A stretch of 64,000 bases of DNA, taken from positions 16,416,823-16,480,822 of the forward strand of contig OZ020591.1 of NCBI GenBank assembly GCA_963971535.1, written 5' to 3'. Below, in pieces: positions 1-9,197 of the stretch (position 1 is its first letter; each line of letters begins with the position of its first letter). This DNA is from Notolepis coatsorum (taxonomy: Eukaryota; Chordata; Actinopteri; Aulopiformes; Paralepididae). The translations under genes were made by a program, and so were the position numbers. The notes below the pieces were generated by a model. It did not search any database. It saw only the letters and a program-made list of their open reading frames with translations, and was not told where the DNA came from.

Positions 1-333
1 ACTGAAAATCAATCTTTTTAAAATAGTCTTTAGTAGCTTTTTCATTTGTTTATTGGACAAGTCCGGCAGAGAGGAAGGATGGGAGAGAGATATGGGGGAA
101 GAAATTCAGCAAAGGCCTAGTTAACGTTAAGTCTAGAGTGCTAATGTTATGTGTGCTAGTGACATTATGCGACTTTCCATGTTGACTGCCAGAACGTTAA
201 GCCTTAATACTAGTCTTTAAAACAATAACGTTAGACTAAAGTTACCACACAAGTTCAAATATTATATCGTTATTTTATTTGAACAATTTTGTTAACAGTT
301 GCAGTTTAGGTGAATTGAATGATGAGGTGAAAT
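1..333. other. No gene seen (AT-rich spacer)
   Basis: AT-rich sequence with several short 'taacgtta' and 'aacgttaa' motifs. I see no open frame of useful length, no RNA gene and no clear repeat boundary. Similar 'taacgttaga' strings recur at 4740-4790, just before another LINE tail, so this may be decayed repeat DNA. Confidence 0.4.
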
Positions 334-468
334 GATGAATTGAAAATGGGGGACCCTGATGTAAACAAGACGAAAATGTTTCTCTGGTCTGCATCCCCTT
401 AACAATTGTATGTATTGAGCTGTACTGTACCCATTCTGCAATCTGTTAATAAACTTATCAATCAATTA
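334..468 (+). mobile_element. LINE 3' end, 5'-truncated copy
   Basis: About 135 bp that recurs many times in the window: a 'tgaaaatgggggaccctgat' start, 'ggtctgcatcccctt' in the middle and a tail of ATCA/TCAA tetramers. Longer copies of the same end (12220-12925, minus strand) follow the stop codon of a LINE ORF2, so this is the 3' untranslated end and simple-repeat tail of a non-LTR retrotransposon. The copy is truncated at its 5' side, as usual for LINEs. No coding part remains. Confidence 0.75.
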
Positions 469-523
469 GGCAGTTTAATATTTTATTCTGTATTCTGTTT
501 TCTAATAATACAAAGTTCTCTAG

Positions 524-833
524 TGTAGTGCCGAGAGATGGGAGTCGGGGACAGTGGCTCAAGGCAGAGTGAATAGCCTTTATTAAGCACAGAAATACAA
601 CATGCTACTGCTACGTTGCTTGCAGTCGACTGACTGACTGAGAGAATTGCCGAATACATATATACATACACAAATGTTCTAGAACATTGGCCATGACATC
701 ATACGGTGACATCAGCCATGTTCTAGAACGTTTGGCTATGACATGACCACAAATGTTCCAGAATGTTTGGGCGGAACTAATGTTCCTAACCCTAGTTCCG
801 TGGGTGAATTATGTACAATTAACAATCACTACA
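524..833 (-). mobile_element. Candidate solo LTR (gypsy-like)
   Basis: A 310-bp block bounded by TGTAGTG and its inverse CACTACA, that is TG...CA ends. Read on the minus strand it has a TATA-like stretch ('gtatatatgta') and then an AATAAA polyadenylation signal (579-584) about 55 bp before the end, the order expected of an LTR. No internal retroviral genes adjoin it, so it would be a solo LTR fossil. The termini resemble those of the gypsy element at 14018-18511, which also starts TGTAGTG. The flanking four bases (CTAG and CTGT) do not match well, which lowers confidence and suggests age. A short DNA transposon is the alternative. Confidence 0.5.
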
Positions 834-983
834 CTGTTTTACTGACAGGTCTAATAAATAAATAAATTTCACCACAGGCAGGTGTTCTCAGGTTAGAACC
901 TCACTGTTTTGTTTAGGTCCTAGTCTGGAGTTGTTCTCAAATGTTCAAAATAACATGGCTCACTTTTGCATTATCTTCATCAG

Positions 984-1194
984 ATGGGGTCTAGAAAACG
1001 AGCACACTGCCAGAGAGTCGTACCTGATGACGATGCAAGATCGCCATGCAGACCTCACCGTTGCAGCATCTGGGCTTATCATCAATCCAGAGCTGCCATG
1101 GATAGGTGCATCACCAGATGGCGTGGTGACCTGTGCTTGCCATGAGCCTAGCATGTTAGAGATTAAGTGTCCTTTCAGTGCAAACAAGAAATAA
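984..1194 (+). pseudogene. YqaJ-type nuclease exon of an ISL2EU-like transposon
   Basis: About 70 residues with the signature of the YqaJ (lambda-exonuclease-like, PD-(D/E)XK) fold: GLENEHTARESY, then NPELPWIGASPDG with the metal-binding Asp in SPDG, then LEIKCPF with the Glu and Lys of the E-x-K motif. A good splice acceptor (cttcatcag, 975-983) lies directly before the first conserved residue, so an intron-containing gene is likely and this is an internal exon. The family normally continues for some 80 residues after LEIKCP; here a stop follows soon after and an unrelated LINE tail starts at 1366, so the gene is truncated. ISL2EU-type elements are known to pair such a nuclease with a THAP-DDE transposase, and one lies convergently downstream (1737-3012). 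The annotation of the fold is firm; the link to the transposase is inference. Confidence 0.8.
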
Positions 1195-1365
1195 GCTCCA
1201 CAGATAATAACATAGGCCCTTCGGGTATCTGCAGGTTTCAACAAGTTAATTGAGCCGATACCACAGAGTCGGGTTCACCCTAGAATGGCTGATATTCCAT
1301 ACATTATTCCATATACAGCCATAGAAAAATCGATGTAATGTGCTATTTAATTCTAATTCATCTAG

Positions 1366-1545
1366 TTTATTGATTGATTGATTGATTGAACATGTACCTT
1401 GGTCGTGTAGTGTATCTTGTAGACCAGGCCCATTGCAAGTTGCTGTACTTTGTCGTCTACTCTAAGCCAGCCTAGGTTGTCAAAATGGGCAGGGGTGAGG
1501 TGGGTTCTAGGAGTAAGGTCAAATAAATTCTGAAAGAAACTATTC
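1366..1545 (-). mobile_element. LINE ORF2 C-terminal fragment with ATTG tail
   Basis: The minus strand encodes 'DLTPRTHLTPAHFDNLGWL' and 'QQLAMGLVYKIHYTTK', nearly the same residues as the LINE fragment at 22533-22883. It is fused directly to a four-unit ATTG/TCAA tail (1366-1388). The usual 3' untranslated region and the last ORF2 segment are absent, so this copy has an internal deletion or a 3' junction formed differently from the others. It sits between the nuclease exon and the transposase of the ISL2EU-like element and so inserted after that element arrived. Confidence 0.7.
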
Positions 1546-1736
1546 TGTCTTTTGGTCATGTATTTGTGTTATGTGTACACATTCATCTGACATCACTGAA
1601 TCATATATATTCAAATACCGTAGATTGTGCAGATATGGTTTATTTAAAGCCAGATTTACAGTAAAGGGCACGTTTATTACCTTAAGAGGGAAACTTGTAA
1701 TAGATCCATTTCACATGGTAAGCAACTACTGCCTGC

Positions 1737-3012
1737 CTATTCTGTGGGCACCACAGATGGGCAAATATTACAAAGAGCACAGCAAACTGTTACCATCTTG
1801 TCAACGGAGGTAGGTTGTCCTTGAGCGACAGCGGGATGGTGGTCTGAATGATGGTGTATTTGTTCCTGACCAGGCCAATGACTCTTTCCACATGGATCCT
1901 AACGGCAGCAAGTCCCCTTGTTGCTTCTAGTTCCAGGGGATGCAGTTGCTGCTTGTCTCTGGTGAATGCTGGGATTTTCAACTGTGCACAATACAGGCCT
2001 ACCGTATCTTTGACATTGAAGCCTCTATCTGCAAGAATGACATCTCCTGGTGATATTTTCTCAAGATAACCACAGTTTTCTGTGATGTGCTTGTCGCTTG
2101 TGCGTCCACCCCGGCCATTTGACACAAAGGATATAACACATTGGGGTGTTATTGAAATCAAGAATTTTACAGTGTTGTGATGCTTGTACTGAGAGTATGT
2201 TTGTGCACGAGTTCTCAAGTTCTTTGGCTTCTCTATGAATATTTCAAAACAGTCGATAGAAGTGCAGTTTTTAAAGTTATCCCTGAAACACATGGGCAGA
2301 CTGATCTGAATTTGTTCGTTTGATGGCCAAAATATAAGTGGTGACATTCTAACATACATTACATCTAATGTACTATTAAATATTCTGACAACACTTGCCT
2401 TAGACATACGAAATAAATAGACAAAAAAATATAGAGGTAAATTAAGCCTCATTCTCATCAGTGTTAACAGAAAGCTATGAAAGGGAGTCAGTCTGGAACT
2501 AGGTTTCAGAAATCCTGACAGGAAAGTAGAGACAACTATTAATTTAGCATAGCTTGGAAGGCCTGTGAGTTCCAGTACAATGTCATCATTTCCTTTAAAG
2601 GCCTCTTCGTTCAAAGACAGCTCATCAACGTTGTCTTTTAGACTAACCTCTGCCCTAAGTCGTGCGCACTCATTTGTCAATGCCTTGACTGTAGCTTGGC
2701 AGGCTGCATTCGAGCATGGCCCCACGATGCCTGGGCTATGAATGGCTTGGGAGTAATTGTGCTCATCCTTCATGCATTCTGCCCGTACTTGCATGGTGTT
2801 GTCATGCTCAGTGTCATCGCTGGTGCTGGAGGGGGCCACAGTCTCATGGTCATCACTGCTAGGGGCCATTGTCTCAGTCCTTTTCCGTTTAATCTGCTGG
2901 GTATGCTCAAACCTACTGTTGGCATAGATGGTTTTCTGCCTTTGTCCAGCTGAAGTGTGTGCAAACAGGCTAGGTACATAATCAGGGCTCATGGGGTTCT
3001 CACTTTTTCTGC
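1737..3012 (-). pseudogene. THAP-associated DDE transposase (ISL2EU-like)
   Basis: About 420 residues resembling DDE_Tnp_4 transposases of THAP-containing elements. The first exonic residues, GRKSENPMSPDYVPSLF, match the end of a THAP zinc-finger module; the metal-binding part would be in an upstream exon, and a strong acceptor (tctgcttag on the minus strand, 3021-3013) marks the boundary. Next comes a low-complexity linker, a helical segment (TGLPSYAKLIVVSTFLSGFL), then the catalytic core: Asp in SIDCFEIFIE, Asp in ILADRGF, Glu in RIHVERVIG. Near 1800 the frame shifts by one base; the family's usual ending, VCCALCNICPSVVPTE and a stop at 1737-1739, is in another frame. The THAP exon was not found upstream, where a hairpin repeat starts at 3129. 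The gene therefore looks inactive but not very old. Confidence 0.82.
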
Positions 3013-3130
3013 CTAAGCAGACAGAGAGACAAGAATGGTAGACTATTAAATGTGTGCATACCATCAAAATATTGACCAAAAGGTAATGTCCCTTTCATCT
3101 TTTTCTCATAATTTGTTCTCTCTTATTCTT

Positions 3131-3278
3131 AAGCATTACATCACGCGCATGAGTGGTTTGTGAACAATAAACCATGCCTAGGGGTGGTCGTTAGGCCCGA
3201 GGCGCAGCCGAGGGTCGTTAGACCCCCCTAGGCATGGTTTATTGTTCACAAATCACGACTGCAAGTGGTGTAATGCTT
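3131..3278. repeat. Long imperfect hairpin, copy A
   Basis: Inverted repeat with a perfect 28-bp core (3157-3184 against 3225-3252) and weaker pairing outward to about 55 bp per arm. The loop holds 'ggtcgttag' twice. The same structure recurs at 8048-8168 with a much shorter loop (13 bp). Confidence 0.85.
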
Positions 3279-3549
3279 TTATACAACTGCCATATTCATC
3301 CAACCTTATTGCTATACAATAAACACACATTAATCGAAGATTTATTGAAAAAACCATCCGCCAGAAAAAGTAGTTCCCACAACTACAAAAAAGACAAGTT
3401 GCCTCCATGTGGAAGCAGCTTGAAGTGCATCCAACCAACTAACACATCCAACTGTGTATTATTGGAATGATTGAGAGAAGTTGCCTCATGTGGAAGCAGC
3501 TTGAAGTGCATCCAACCAACTAACACATCGAACTGTGTATTATTGGAAT

Positions 3550-3635
3550 GATTGATTGAACATTTTATTACCAGATGCAGAATGGGTACAATACAGTACG
3601 GCTCAATACACACAATTGTTAAGGGGATGCAGACC
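3550..3635 (-). mobile_element. LINE 3' end, short copy
   Basis: Minus-strand copy of the same LINE 3' end as 334-468, starting in an ATTG tail and running to 'ggggatgcagacc'. The equivalent position in copy B of the duplicated segment holds the same truncated copy (8574-8667), so the insertion came before the duplication. Confidence 0.7.
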
Positions 3636-3928
3636 TACTTTCTATAGAACTTCATTCTTAGGTGCTTCTATAGAAAGTAGGTAAAACAAATTAAAAAGTT
3701 TTCTTTGCCCTATAGGAAAAAAAGTTTTCTTCGCCCTATTTTTTTATTTATTTTTTTAAACCTACTGTAGAGGGCCTAAACTTAACCAGTTGGAAACCAA
3801 GCGTAAAGTAATAAAATTAGCAATCAATCAATCAATCAATCAACTCAATAGGCCATGCTCACTTAGAACAGCGCAGCACCCAGCTCTCTCTCAGTCTGAC
3901 TATCCCCGCGTAACGTTGCAGACAGGAG

Positions 3929-4094
<166 letters not shown>

Positions 4095-4489
4095 TGGGGT
4101 GGGTGGAGACTGAGCCAGCGTCGGACAGTGGGAGAGTGAGGGCTGCAGAAAAAGAAATTGAAAAAGAAATTGAAAATTAATCAATCAATCAATCCGCGAT
4201 TTTTCTTTTGTTCTAGATTGACTCAAGACCCATCAATTACATCATCCAACATTGTTTAAAGGACTAACACATTCCCCTTGACAGAATCGCTTCATATTTA
4301 GTCATTATGGCGCTATCAACATTCTGGCGCTATCAACATTCTCCCGGAGTGAGCCGGTGGAGTGATATGTGATTCGGTTGTGGGCGGGTCCTGAGCCCAG
4401 GACCGTGGATTGTTGCCAATAAAGACGTGTAAATGGACTGTTTCAGCCAATCAGAATCGAGAAATTTGCATGCCGTTGTATAAACATAT

Positions 4490-4800
4490 ATATATACTGC
4501 AGGTAAGTATATTGTATTGTATATTTAATTAAGTGCAGAGGTAAGTAAGAGTAGCTTTACAACTGGGTTTAATAATTTCCTTTTTGACAAGTAGCTAGGT
4601 ATGTGATTAGTGTAATAAATCCAACCACTACACAGTCTGAATCTATCTCAAATTAGCATCATGTGTTTGGATGACACTGCTAACGTTAATTATATAGCAA
4701 CTGAAGTTAACCATGTTTAAGTGTTTCAAGTGTTTCCCTGAGCTAAAAGATTAAAATAATAATTAACGTTAGATAACGTTAGATAGATGTAGGATGCCAT
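4490..4800. other. No gene seen
   Basis: AT-rich spacer with short 'taacgtta' strings like those at 120-300. No open frame, RNA gene or clear repeat end was found. Confidence 0.4.
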
Positions 4801-4963
4801 TACGATTAATTGAAAATGGGGGACCCTGATGTAAACAAGACGAAAGTCTTTCTCTGGTCTGCATCCCCTTAACAATTGTATGTATTGAGCTGTACTGTAC
4901 TGTACCCATTCTGCAATCTGTTAATAAAGTTTTCAATCAATCAATCAATCAATTCAATCAATC
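4801..4963 (+). mobile_element. LINE 3' end, 5'-truncated copy
   Basis: Nearly the same as 334-468, with a longer AATC/TCAA tail (about 4935-4963). Both plus-strand copies are preceded by similar TAACGTTA-rich sequence, so the two loci may themselves be an old duplication rather than two independent insertions. Confidence 0.75.
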
Positions 4964-5320
4964 AGTCCCTTCTGATTGAAGCCAACCATTTATTCCGCCG
5001 ATCTAACTCCTTTGGGATGGAATACAATTGTAGTTCTGGGTTTCTCTGACGACTGTTGTTACAGCCAACTGCACAACATATCCCGGGCATATTGTATGAA
5101 GTTGTATGAACTTTAGTTGTGTTTCGCGCAACTTCTCTTCTCTAGTTGTGGCGCGCAGGAGTACCTCCCTCCTCATTCACCTGTCGGACACAATACAGGA
5201 CACAAAAATGGCCGCGCTAAATCACTGTGACGTCATACGGCCCAGATATGTATCTTTATTATCCATTCGGCGATTTTGGCCACTGGTAGCGCTCATGAGC
5301 CAGAGACACCTCGGTAGCGC
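4964..5320. other. Unique-looking spacer, no supported gene
   Basis: A 98-codon open frame runs through part of this (5106-5402), but I recognise no domain in it and it runs into a repeated block after 5324. GC content is moderate, with a few CG pairs. I do not call a gene. Confidence 0.35.
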
Positions 5321-5323
5321 CGA

Positions 5324-5900
5324 AGAAGAAGAAGCTTCACACACGAATCCCCGCCGGGGGAAACAGTGGAATATTTGTCTCAAAATTCTGTCCGTAACTT
5401 AAAATTCCGTCCGTAACTTTTAGAATTCCGTACATAAATATAAACAAATCAAGCGTGTTTTTATGATTTATGAAACACAAATTGAGAGGTGTGTTTGTGT
5501 GGATTGTTTTTATGATTGTGTGGATAGTTTTTACGATTGTGGATTCTACTTCTGCGTTTGTTTATTTTTGATGGACCTCTAAGAAGAAGAAGCGTCACAC
5601 ACGAATCCCCACGGGGAAAACAGCGAAATATTTGTCTCAAAATTCCGTACGTAACTCCAAGTTGATCAAGTGTGTCCTTATAATTCCGTACGTAAATCTA
5701 AGCAGATCAAGCTGTTTTTAGAATTCCGTACGTAAATATAAACAAATCAAGCATGTTTTGTTTGTGTGGATCGTTTTTATGATTGTGGATTCTGAGGTGT
5801 GTGTGTGTGGAAAGTTTTTACGATTGTGGATTCTACTTTACGATTGTGGATTCTACTTTTGCGTTTGTTTATTTTTGATAGAAATCTACCCCCATATCTT
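5324..5900. repeat. Decayed repeated blocks
   Basis: A block of about 76 bp starting 'agaagaagaagc' and ending 'aattctgtccgtaac' (5324-5399) recurs at 5581-5656. Between and after them 'aattccgtacgtaa' and 'cgattgtggattctactt' occur several times. This looks like local duplication of a short sequence; no coding content is visible. Confidence 0.65.
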
Positions 5901-5978
5901 ACGGACCAAGCCTATACTGCCTAGTCTTTATATTATATATAAGGGAAGAAGCCATGACTGGCCAGGGTCCCCTGTCGT

Positions 5979-6700
5979 GCAAGGTACGCTTTATTATATT
6001 ACCTTGTATTATTATAACACATACTTTAATCAAAGATGGAGCAATGCAATTACAAGGTACGCTTTATTATATACCTTGTATTATTATAACACATACTTTA
6101 ATCAAAGATGGAGCAATGCAATTACAAGGTACGCTTTATTATATACCTTGTATTATTAACACATACTTTAATCAAAGATGGAGCAATGCAATTACAATGT
6201 ACGCTTTATTATATTACCTTGTATTATTAACACATACTTTAATCAAAGATGGAGCAATGCAATTACAAGGTACGCTTTATTATATACCTTGTATTATTAT
6301 AACACATACTTTAATCAAAGATGGAGCAATGCAATTACAAGGTACGCTTTATTATATACCTTGTATTATTAACACATACTTTAATCAAAGATGGAGCAAT
6401 GCAATTACAAGGTACGCTTTATTATATTACCTTGTATTATTAACACGTACTTTAATCAAAGATGGAGCAATGCAATTACAAGGTACGCTTTATTATATTA
6501 CCTTGTATTATTATAACACATACTTTAATCAAAGATGGAGCAATGCAATTACAAGGTACGCTTTATTATATTACCTTGTATTATTAACACATACTTTAAT
6601 CAAAGATGGAGCAATGCAATTATTTACAAGGTAAGCTTTATTATGTTACCTTGTATTATAACACATACTTTAATCAAAGATGGAGCAACGCAATTACTGA
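5979..6700 (+). repeat. 72-bp minisatellite, about 10 copies
   Basis: Units of 69-74 bp begin 'caaggtacgctttattat' and end 'gatggagcaatgcaatta'. Unit starts lie near 5979, 6053, 6125, 6193, 6265, 6338, 6407, 6478, 6551 and 6626. The units differ mainly by 3-bp and 2-bp indels ('tatatacc' or 'tatattacc'; 'ttattataac' or 'ttaac'), so open frames of up to 226 codons cross the array. These frames are best explained by the repeat. A related locus (13300-13330) has a single 'gccttgtattattatta' remnant, which suggests local expansion here. Confidence 0.92.
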
Positions 6701-6781
6701 TGTATGGGCTGATAAGAGGACATAGCCACAATCCCCTCTGAAAAAGTTTCGATTAGAATGTATCAACAAAATGAAACCAAG

Positions 6782-7268
6782 GGCGGCTTGGTGGCGCAGC
6801 GGACATTGCACTCGTCACCAACGCAAGAGACACCGGGTTCGACTCTGGCTGTCGCCGTTGCCTCCGGCTTGGGACGGCCGTCATACTAACTCATTGGCAG
6901 AGTTAGCGGGTGGAAGTCGATGGGTGGTAATCTGGACGTTGTGGACAGCAACTCCTACAGGTCGGTTGGCGGACGCCTGCACAGCAGAGACAGGAAATGG
7001 CGGGGTAGTGTGAGTCTCCCACACGTTACACCTCGCCAATGAGAGTCCGCGCTGGCAGGTGAAAAGATGTGACAGGCTGTCTCCACGTGTATCGGAGGGG
7101 ACACGTGATGCAAGGCTTCTATCCTCTCAACAACCGACCAGTGGGGGGCATATGCGAGCAACGTTCAAGACAGGGGAGGGAGAATTGGCACGATAGGTAA
7201 ATTGGGATGGGGAGAAAAATCACAGAAAAAAAGGAGGAGGAAAAGGTAGATAAAAAACAAAAAAAATT
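6782..7268 (+). mobile_element. tRNA-derived SINE with target-site duplication
   Basis: A 487-bp element with a pol III promoter at its 5' end: A box 'tggcgcagcgg' (6792-6802) and B box 'ggttcgactc' (6836-6845). A tRNA-unrelated body follows, then an A-rich 3' end. Flanking direct repeats 'aaaccaag' at 6774-6781 and 7269-7276 are exact. The empty site can be read in the related copy at about 18600-18615 ('atgaaaccaagttattgaat'), which confirms both boundaries. No coding content. Confidence 0.92.
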
Positions 7269-7384
7269 AAACCAAGTTTTTGAATCTGGCATTATCCATG
7301 TTGGTGATGCGAGTCTTGGCAATACATGCAAATGTACGCATATTTAATGTGGGACCCTTAAAAATACCGGATTCGGTCTTGAAT

Positions 7385-7489
7385 CGATTGATTGAAAATT
7401 TTATTATTGCAGAATGGGTACAATACAGTACGGCTCAATACACACAATTGTTAAGGGGATGCAGACCAGAGAAAGACTTTTGTCTTGTT
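7385..7489 (-). mobile_element. LINE 3' end copy
   Basis: Minus-strand copy of the recurrent LINE 3' end, with a short ATTG tail at its left and ending in 'gaaagacttttgtcttgtt'. It abuts a second retroelement tail at 7490. Confidence 0.7.
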
Positions 7490-7632
7490 GGTATGGTATG
7501 GTATGGTATGGTATGGTTTATTTCTTAATCCCCGAGGGGAAACATGGTTTGCGACCAGAGCAAATACACATATACAAACATGAAAGAAACAGTTACATGA
7601 TACAATACACTACAGGATACACAACACAATAG
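7490..7632 (-). mobile_element. Second retroelement tail (GGTAT repeat)
   Basis: Begins with about five GGTAT units, then 'tttatttcttaatccccgag', a form common at the 3' ends of fish LINEs and related SINEs (compare 'tttattgatcccc' at 23052). Only about 140 bp remain and nothing is coding. The exact family cannot be told. Confidence 0.5.
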
Positions 7633-7639
7633 GAGAGCC

Positions 7640-8045
7640 TTTTTCGATGTTTAATTCCAAGAAGTTGGCATTGCACCAGTGGACAAATGACATAGCTGTC
7701 AACACTCCCGTTTTTCCCGGGATTGTACTGTATTTCAACCTTCTTCACGCCCTGTTCACGGTTCACGGAATTGGCAAGTAAAAAAAAAAAAATTTAAAAA
7801 GATTTTTTTTTTTTTTTTTAACTCATAAAATATATTGGGTCGCACCTAAATCGGCAGGGTCGGTCGGCAACCGGAAACAACCCATTATTTTTTTTAGGCC
7901 TAAGTGGTTGCCTAGTGGAGATTTAGGATTCACTGACTCTACACACTGTAAGAAAAAAAGCTGCAAGAAAACTAAATGTCTGGCCACCTGCATTTCACTA
8001 TGTATGTGACAAATAAACCTCTTGATTATTCTTGAGTTGTAGTAT
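7640..8045. other. Spacer with one duplicated block
   Basis: No gene seen. Poly-A and poly-T runs lie at 7780-7820. The block 7903-7985, starting 'aagtggttgcctagtggaga' and ending 'aaactaaatgtctggc', recurs at 10630-10712 with few differences. Confidence 0.5.
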
Positions 8046-8047
8046 TT

Positions 8048-8168
8048 AAGCATTACATCACGCGCAGGAGTGGTTTGTGAACAATAAACCATGCCTAGGG
8101 GTGGTCGTTAGACCCCCCTAGGCATGGTTTATTGTTCACAAATCACGACTGCAAGTGGTGTAATGCTT
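8048..8168. repeat. Long imperfect hairpin, copy B
   Basis: Perfect 28-bp arms (8074-8101 and 8115-8142) around a 13-bp loop, with weaker pairing outward. Same arms as copy A at 3131-3278; copy A has about 27 bp more in the loop. Confidence 0.87.
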
Positions 8169-8354
8169 TTATACAACTGCCACATTCATCCAACCTTATT
8201 GCTATACAATAAACACACATTAATCGAAGATTTATTGAAAAAACCATCTGCCAGAAAAAGTAGTTCCCACAACAACAAAAAAGAGAAATTGCCTCCATGT
8301 GGAAGCAGCTCGGAAGTGCATCCAACCAACTAACACATCCAACTGTGTGTTATT

Positions 8355-8530
8355 GGAATCCAACTGCCTTTCAACTAAGACATCCAACCAACTAACACAT
8401 CCAACTGTCTTTCAACTAAGACATCCAACCAACTAACACATCCAACTGTCTTTCAACTAAGACATCCAACCAACTAACACATCCAACTGCCTTTCAACTA
8501 AGACATCCAACCAACTAACACATCCAACTT
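8355..8530 (+). repeat. 41-bp minisatellite, about 4 copies
   Basis: Unit contains 'ccaactgtctttcaactaag' and 'catccaaccaactaacaca'; the spacing measured between two units is 41 bp. It is built from the CCAACTAACACATCC block that occurs only once or twice in copy A. Confidence 0.9.
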
Positions 8531-8573
8531 TTCTTTAGTTTTTAATTATGAAGTTAGTGGTTGTTATTGGAAT

Positions 8574-8667
8574 GATTGATTGATTGATTGAAAATGTTAT
8601 TACCAGATGCAGAATGGGTACAATACAGTACGGCTCAATACACACAATTGTTAAGGGGATGCAGACC
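8574..8667 (-). mobile_element. LINE 3' end, short copy
   Basis: Equivalent to 3550-3635 in copy A of the duplicated segment, with a longer ATTG tail. Non-coding. Confidence 0.7.
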
Positions 8668-8956
8668 TACTTTCTATAGAACTTCATTCTTAGATGCTTC
8701 TATAGAAAGTAGGTAAAACAAATTAAAACTTTTTCTTTGCCCTATAGGAAAAAAAAGTTTTCTTCGCCCTATTTTTTTATTTATTTTTTTAAACCTACTG
8801 TAGAGGGCCTAAACTTAACCAGTTGGAAACCAAGCGTACAGTAATACAATTAGCAATCAATCAATCAATCAATCAACTCAATAGGCCATGCTAACTTAGA
8901 ACAGCGCAGCACCCAGCTCTCTCTCAGTCTGACTCTCCCCCGCGTTGCAGACAGGA

Positions 8957-8998
8957 GTGTGTGTGTGTGTGTGTGCGTGTGCGTGTGTGTGTGTGTGT

Positions 8999-9047
<49 letters not shown>

Positions 9048-9076
9048 GGTGTGTGGGGGTGTGTGGGGGTGGGTGG
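8957..9076. repeat. TG microsatellite, copy B
   Basis: About 60 TG units with G-rich interruptions near its right end. Orthologous in position to 3929-4092 but shorter. Confidence 0.95.
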
Positions 9077-9197
9077 AGAGCCAGCGTCGGACAGTGTGAG
9101 AGTGAGGGCTGCAGTCAGGGAGAAGGAAAAAGAAATTGAAAAAGAAATAGCAAATTAATCAATCAATCAATCCGCGATTTTTCTTTTGTTACACAAT

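Larger units (their letters stand above)
5895..7365. repeat. Repeat-family copy related to 13180-18700
   Basis: The left block ('ccaagcctata' and 'ggaagaagcc..tggccagggtccc') matches 13185-13300, and the right block ('ctgatgtatgggctgataag' to 'gcatatttaatg', split by a SINE) matches 18529-18683. The middle of this copy is a minisatellite. The other copy holds about 700 bp of different sequence plus a gypsy element. Confidence 0.6.

Noticed and set aside
2696-2953. Plus-strand open frame opposite the transposase
   Set aside because: It is antisense to a well-supported transposase exon.
5106-5402. 98-codon open frame as a possible small gene
   Set aside because: No recognised domain, no splice or promoter context, and its 3' part lies in a duplicated block.
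5954-6634. 226-codon open frame as a repeat protein
   Set aside because: The frame exactly follows the 72-bp minisatellite and exists because unit indels are multiples of three; there is no non-repetitive coding part.
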